NCBI RefSeq assembly: GCF_022808985.1
Contig: NZ_JAKZFT010000004.1
Location: 62,001-126,000, forward strand
Direction of reading: 5' to 3'
Source of the DNA: Geotalea sp. SG265
GTDB taxonomy: Bacteria; Desulfobacterota; Desulfuromonadia; Geobacterales; Geobacteraceae
Length of the DNA: 64,000 bases
Shown in pieces: positions 60,515 through 64,000 of the stretch (the stretch's first letter is position 1; each line of letters opens with the position of its first letter). The notes under the pieces are model-generated. The model was not told where the DNA came from, did not search any database, and saw only the letters and a program-made list of their open reading frames with translations. Both the position numbers and the translations under genes were made by a program.

Positions 60515-61048
60515 CTAACGCTTCAATCTCTGATTACCATAGATTGCATCGAGGACATTTTTTATATCTGCCCGGGGAGTACGGTAAACGCTTCCGTTAC
60601 TGCGAACTTCAACGCTTGAGACCATCCCGACTTCGTATGCGCCGTCAGGGTGAACGACAAACTTCACTTCCAAGCCACGGGCAGAAATACCTGCCCGTTT
60701 CATCTTGAAGTCAAACCACCGGGTAGGTGCGTAACCGGTAAAATCAATGAAAACATCACCGTTTGCCGCTCTCGTCTCACGCCATTCTTTGTTTTCCAGA
60801 TAGCCATATTTGCCGAAAGCCTGCCCTATGGTCATTTTGGGGTAACCGGGAAGATGGGCCTTCTGAATGGCACCCGCCATCCCTTTAGGACCCGCCTCAT
60901 TGCTTGGCGCTTGCACACCAGCGGGGACCATACCGTCCGATGTACTGGCTATTCCAGCTTTTGTATCTCTCATATAACCAGGCAAGGCATGTGCCACACC
61001 TGACAACGGCAATACGACAACCATGGCAATCAAGACAATTTTTCTCAT
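60515..61048 (-). CDS. Secreted protein of unknown function
   Basis: A 177-residue protein with a signal peptide (MRKIVLIAMVVVLPLSGVAHA). The middle (KYGYLENKEWRETRAANGDVFIDFTGYAPTRWFDFKMK, about 84-120) may be a small beta domain; no family recognised. It lies 38 nt upstream of the radical SAM copy 1 gene (ATG 60476) and 24 nt after ccsB on the same strand, so one transcript running ccsB, this gene and both radical SAM genes is plausible. Confidence 0.65.
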   Translation of the reverse strand: MRKIVLIAMVVVLPLSGVAHALPGYMRDTKAGIASTSDGMVPAGVQAPSNEAGPKGMAGAIQKAHLPGYPKMTIGQAFGKYGYLENKEWRETRAANGDVFIDFTGYAPTRWFDFKMKRAGISARGLEVKFVVHPDGAYEVGMVSSVEVRSNGSVYRTPRADIKNVLDAIYGNQRLKR

Positions 61049-61072
61049 TACCTAAACTCTCCCTCCAATCAA

Positions 61073-61897
61073 TCAGTGTTCAATCCTGAATCCGGCATGG
61101 AACGTCTCTACTGAGAAAGGAATCCCCCAATAACTAACAATCATTGCAACCAATGCCACCAATGCATACCAGGCGAGTTTCTTGCCACGCCAGCCGAAGG
61201 TTATCCGTAGATGCAGGTAGATGCCGTATATCAGCCAGGTGACAAGCGACCAGACTTCCACCGGGTCCCAATTCCAGTAGTTACCCTTCACCTGGTTGGC
61301 CCAGAAGCACCCGGAAATCATCATCAGGCCAAAGAAAATGAACCCACCGGCTATGAATCGATAGGAAAGATCATCCAGTCCCTGCAAGTCAGGCAATTTT
61401 TCCAGAACTCCACCGGAATTCTTCTCCTTCAAAAGGTATAAAAGCCCCAACCCTGCAGCAATAAGCACCGATGCAAAGCCGATCGATGCCCCGACAATAT
61501 GCACCCAAATCCAACCGCTCTGCAGTGCCGGAGCAAGGGTGGCAGCAACTTCTTTCAACATTGTTCCCGCCCACCCCATCATGACAAAGGAGACAGGCAT
61601 CACAAGCACACCCAGGGGCTGAAATTTTTTCGTCGTAAACTGCAGAATCAGGTAGATGAGCAGCGCCATGAATATGCCCAAGGTTATCGACTCGGCGACA
61701 GAAATAAAAGGAGTTATTCCCGTCGCCATCCACCGGAGTACGATTACTGCCACATGAGGCACAAAACCAGCCAAAACGCTGAACAGGCCAAAAGTAAAGA
61801 GTTTTTCCTGTTTGGCAATCAGTCCGAATATGTAGCTAAACGTACTGACACCGTACAGCCCAACGGCAATCCAGAATAGCGTCTGATCAAGTTTCAT
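61073..61897 (-). CDS. ccsB: Cytochrome c biogenesis protein CcsB/ResC-like
   Basis: A 274-residue membrane protein of the CcsA/CcsB (ResC) haem-handling family, about 8 membrane segments. The tryptophan-rich WWD motif WANQVKGNYWNWDPVEVWSLVTW and flanking His residues (HIVGASIG, FAGF...FHAGF) are typical. It would present haem for attachment to c-type cytochromes. The gene precedes the secreted protein; a link to the radical SAM genes is unexplained. Confidence 0.9.
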   Translation of the reverse strand: MKLDQTLFWIAVGLYGVSTFSYIFGLIAKQEKLFTFGLFSVLAGFVPHVAVIVLRWMATGITPFISVAESITLGIFMALLIYLILQFTTKKFQPLGVLVMPVSFVMMGWAGTMLKEVAATLAPALQSGWIWVHIVGASIGFASVLIAAGLGLLYLLKEKNSGGVLEKLPDLQGLDDLSYRFIAGGFIFFGLMMISGCFWANQVKGNYWNWDPVEVWSLVTWLIYGIYLHLRITFGWRGKKLAWYALVALVAMIVSYWGIPFSVETFHAGFRIEH

Positions 61898-61996
61898 TTG
61901 GCTACCTCCATTATTGAATTCCTTCTTACATTATCATGAACAGCGGGGAGAATAGCTGTCGGGTGCATTCGTACTGGATTTCCTGGCTATATCGAC

Positions 61997-62039
61997 AAGT
62001 GATGCAGCGTTTATAGACACCCGGTTAACTGCATCACTT
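61997..62039. promoter_or_regulatory. Inverted repeat between ccsB and the fusion gene
   Basis: AAGTGATGCAG (61997-62007) and CTGCATCACTT (62029-62039) are perfect 11-nt inverted repeats with a 21-nt spacer, in the 238-nt gap between divergent genes. A shorter pair ATTGACG/CGTCAAT follows at about 62044-62072. A regulator dyad or an RNA hairpin are both possible. Confidence 0.4.
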
Positions 62040-62168
62040 AGGGATTGACGGAGGCATTATTTTATGCGTCAATAATGAATTCGGCCATTTAAACATAACC
62101 CCCTAGGTCATGTCAATTTTTCCCGTCCAGTTACCATGGCGGACCTTCCCTGTAGAACCAGGACCAGT

Positions 62169-63644
62169 ATGGATAGCAGCTTGAAAAAAAAGCAATTCCT
62201 TTTTGACCAGCTCTCCTCTGCCCGTGGCAGATGGCGAGCCCAAAACTGGTATTACTATCACAAGTTAGAAAGGCTGATGGTTTCCCTGATCCCACCTGGC
62301 AGAAAAGTACTAGAAGTTGGCTGCGGTACTGGTGAGCTATTAGCTGGTGTAGCTCCAGGCGAAGGGATCGGCATAGATTTCAGCAAAAAAATGCTCGATA
62401 TTGCAGCGAAGCAGTTCCAAGACCTGAAATTTGTATGTGATAATGCAGAATGTCTGCAAATGCACGAACCATTCGACTATGTCATTCTCTCAGATCTGCT
62501 CGGTGAAGTCAGCGATGTCTGGCAAGTCATGCACGAACTTCACAAGGTTACTGACCCTAATTCCCGTGTCATCATCACCTACTATAATTACCTTTGGGAG
62601 CCACTCCTCAAGGCCGGGGAACGACTGGGAATGAAAATGCCCCAAGATTACCAGAACTGGCTGTCTCCGTCGGACATGGCATATGCATTGAGCCAGAACA
62701 GTTTCGAGGTGGTCAAACGTGGCACCTATCTGTTGCTGCCGATCTACGTTCCCGTCATCTCAGAAATGGTCAACCGGTATTTAGCACCTCTACCTTTTTT
62801 GCAAAGGCTCTGCATGGTGCAGTACCTGGTAGCGAAAAGACAGACATCGTGTAAAACGGAAACCATTCCCCATTACCGTGTCTCGGTAATAGTCCCGTGC
62901 CGGAACGAGCGGGAAAATATCGAGAATGCTGTAGAGCGCATCCCGATGATGGGGGCAGACACAGAAATCATTTTTGTCGATGGCGAATCTACCGACGGAA
63001 CCGTTGAAAAAATCGAGGAGATGATCAGCAAATACGAAGGAGTGAAACATATTCGTCTCATTCATCAAACCTCTGAAGAGGCAAGGGCTTCTTCAGAGCA
63101 CCGCCCTGACAAGATGCTGCCGCTTGGCAAAGGAGATGCGGTCCGCAAAGGCTTTGAAGCTGCAACAGGCGAAGTTCTGATGATACTCGATGCAGACTTG
63201 ACCGTCCCTCCAGAGGAACTCCCCAGGTTCTACCATGCCATCGCCTCCGGCAAGGGTGAGTTCATCAACGGCAGTCGGCTCGTCTACCAGATGGAAAAAG
63301 AAGCGATGCGGACGCTGAACCTGCTTGGCAACAAATTCTTCAGCATTGTCTTCAGTTGGCTCTTGGGGCAACCGATCAAAGATACCCTGTGCGGCACAAA
63401 AGTTTTGTTTCGACGAGACTATGAAAAGATCAAGAGTAATCGTTTTTTTTTCGGAGAGCTTGACCCCTTCGGAGATTTTGACCTGTTATTCGGTGCTGCG
63501 AAACGAAACCTGAAAATTGTCGAGGTCCCCGTGCACTACCGTATGCGAACCTATGGTGACGTCAAGATAGAACGATTCAAACATGGCTTCAAACTGCTCC
63601 GCATGAGTCTCATCGGTCTGTGGAAGCTGAAATTTTTTAAATAG
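62169..63644 (+). CDS. Methyltransferase and family 2 glycosyltransferase fusion
   Basis: A 491-residue two-domain protein. The N-terminal domain (about 25-220) is a SAM methyltransferase with VLEVGCGTGELLAG (48-61). The C-terminal domain (about 235-491) is a GT-A type family 2 glycosyltransferase: VSVIVPCRNERENIENAV, DGESTDGT, LDADLTVPPEELP (DxD) and GTKVLFRR. The GT half resembles dolichol-phosphate mannose synthase-like enzymes. The ATG at 62169 is preferred (AGGA upstream) over 62136. It follows no operon partner within the window. Confidence 0.82.
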   Translation: MDSSLKKKQFLFDQLSSARGRWRAQNWYYYHKLERLMVSLIPPGRKVLEVGCGTGELLAGVAPGEGIGIDFSKKMLDIAAKQFQDLKFVCDNAECLQMHEPFDYVILSDLLGEVSDVWQVMHELHKVTDPNSRVIITYYNYLWEPLLKAGERLGMKMPQDYQNWLSPSDMAYALSQNSFEVVKRGTYLLLPIYVPVISEMVNRYLAPLPFLQRLCMVQYLVAKRQTSCKTETIPHYRVSVIVPCRNERENIENAVERIPMMGADTEIIFVDGESTDGTVEKIEEMISKYEGVKHIRLIHQTSEEARASSEHRPDKMLPLGKGDAVRKGFEAATGEVLMILDADLTVPPEELPRFYHAIASGKGEFINGSRLVYQMEKEAMRTLNLLGNKFFSIVFSWLLGQPIKDTLCGTKVLFRRDYEKIKSNRFFFGELDPFGDFDLLFGAAKRNLKIVEVPVHYRMRTYGDVKIERFKHGFKLLRMSLIGLWKLKFFK

Positions 63645-63731
63645 TTAGTCCTGCCATACCATAACTGGTTCTCCCTACCCCCTACATTCCACGACACCCC
63701 CTCCGCCATGCCATAAGCACGAGGCCGCCAG

Positions 63732-64000
63732 CTACCCGAGGAGGGAATTTTCCAATATTGGCGGTCTCAACTTCACAGCAAAGGGCACACCCATCAGCAC
63801 CATGCCGACAATGAGGTATGTCATGATTACGGCCGTTTCAGAACCGTCAAAAATAAAATAGGCAAATGATGCCAACAACAAAAAGCCGTAAAAGAGAATT
63901 TGGGTGCTCCATCCGGTAATGTAATCTATTCCCGGCAGTGCAGCCCAATAGATTATAAACGGGATAAACGCCGTCAAGTATGGGACGCTGTAGTCGAATG
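63732..64000 (-). CDS. Membrane protein, 5' end outside window
   Basis: The frame is open to the window edge and ends at 63732. The visible 89 residues contain three hydrophobic segments (TAFIPFIIYWAALPGI, TQILFYGFLLLASFAYFIF, AVIMTYLIVGMVLMGVPFAV). No family can be named. The 87 nt between it and the fusion gene show nothing else. Confidence 0.6.
   Translation of the reverse strand, partial: FDYSVPYLTAFIPFIIYWAALPGIDYITGWSTQILFYGFLLLASFAYFIFDGSETAVIMTYLIVGMVLMGVPFAVKLRPPILENSLLG

Overview
The window reads as a chromosomal segment of a delta-proteobacterium of the Geobacter/Geotalea group (Desulfuromonadia). The grounds are the moderately high GC content, genes of anaerobic metabolism (superoxide reductase, many Fe-S and radical SAM proteins, two DUF1858 proteins), the carA-carB-greA order, the surE-pcm-rpoS order, and a GEMM-I riboswitch of the A20 type known from Geobacter. 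Species assignment is inference. No IS transposase, integrase, CRISPR array or rRNA was seen; there is one intact tRNA gene.

Layout. 1-6.3 kb: the end of carA, a PflX-like radical SAM gene, a DUF486 membrane protein, carB, greA and a small DUF1858 protein (all +). 6.3-13.2 kb: minus-strand genes for a secreted metallo-beta-lactamase-fold hydrolase and a WYL-type protein, then a split glutamate synthase system made of separate GXGXG, glutamine amidotransferase, FAD/NAD oxidoreductase, polyferredoxin and FMN-barrel proteins, with a candidate sigma-54 promoter in front. 13.4-22.9 kb: housekeeping genes (yhbY, dgt, rsmD, coaD, lepA, lepB, a pseudouridine synthase, accA), a secreted protein under a probable 3',3'-cGAMP riboswitch, and a MNT/HEPN toxin-antitoxin pair. 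23-36 kb: dnaE, wrbA, a TatD-radical SAM fusion, desulfoferrodoxin, an MFS transporter, a transglutaminase-like protein, a LysR regulator and several small genes. 36.6-42.2 kb: a P-type Ca2+-type ATPase, an endonuclease Q homologue, a DsbC-like protein and two small enzymes. 42.5-50.5 kb: tRNA-Arg(CCT), DUF488, then a six-gene operon for the whole pentose phosphate pathway (tkt-rpiB-tal-gnd-zwf-pgl), closed by a hairpin that copies the 5' end of the tRNA. 50.5-53.6 kb: apt (frameshifted), rpoS, pcm, surE. 53.8-64 kb: three B12-type radical SAM genes, a LuxE/PaaK-like acyl-activating enzyme, small membrane and secreted proteins, ccsB, and a methyltransferase-glycosyltransferase fusion. This last block looks like an uncharacterised biosynthetic neighbourhood.

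The most interesting non-coding signals are: (a) the A20 GEMM-I riboswitch at about 14.45-14.52 kb with an overlapping terminator; (b) three dispersed copies (29.3, 31.1 and 36.5 kb) of a structured element of about 168-192 nt, whose stems show compensatory changes between copies and which may be HEARO/OMEGA-type RNAs without a nuclease gene in the window; (c) short self-complementary arrays of 7- to 9-nt units at gene junctions in the first 12 kb; (d) the tRNA-Arg copy flanking the pentose phosphate operon. All calls were made by reading the sequence, with no database search.
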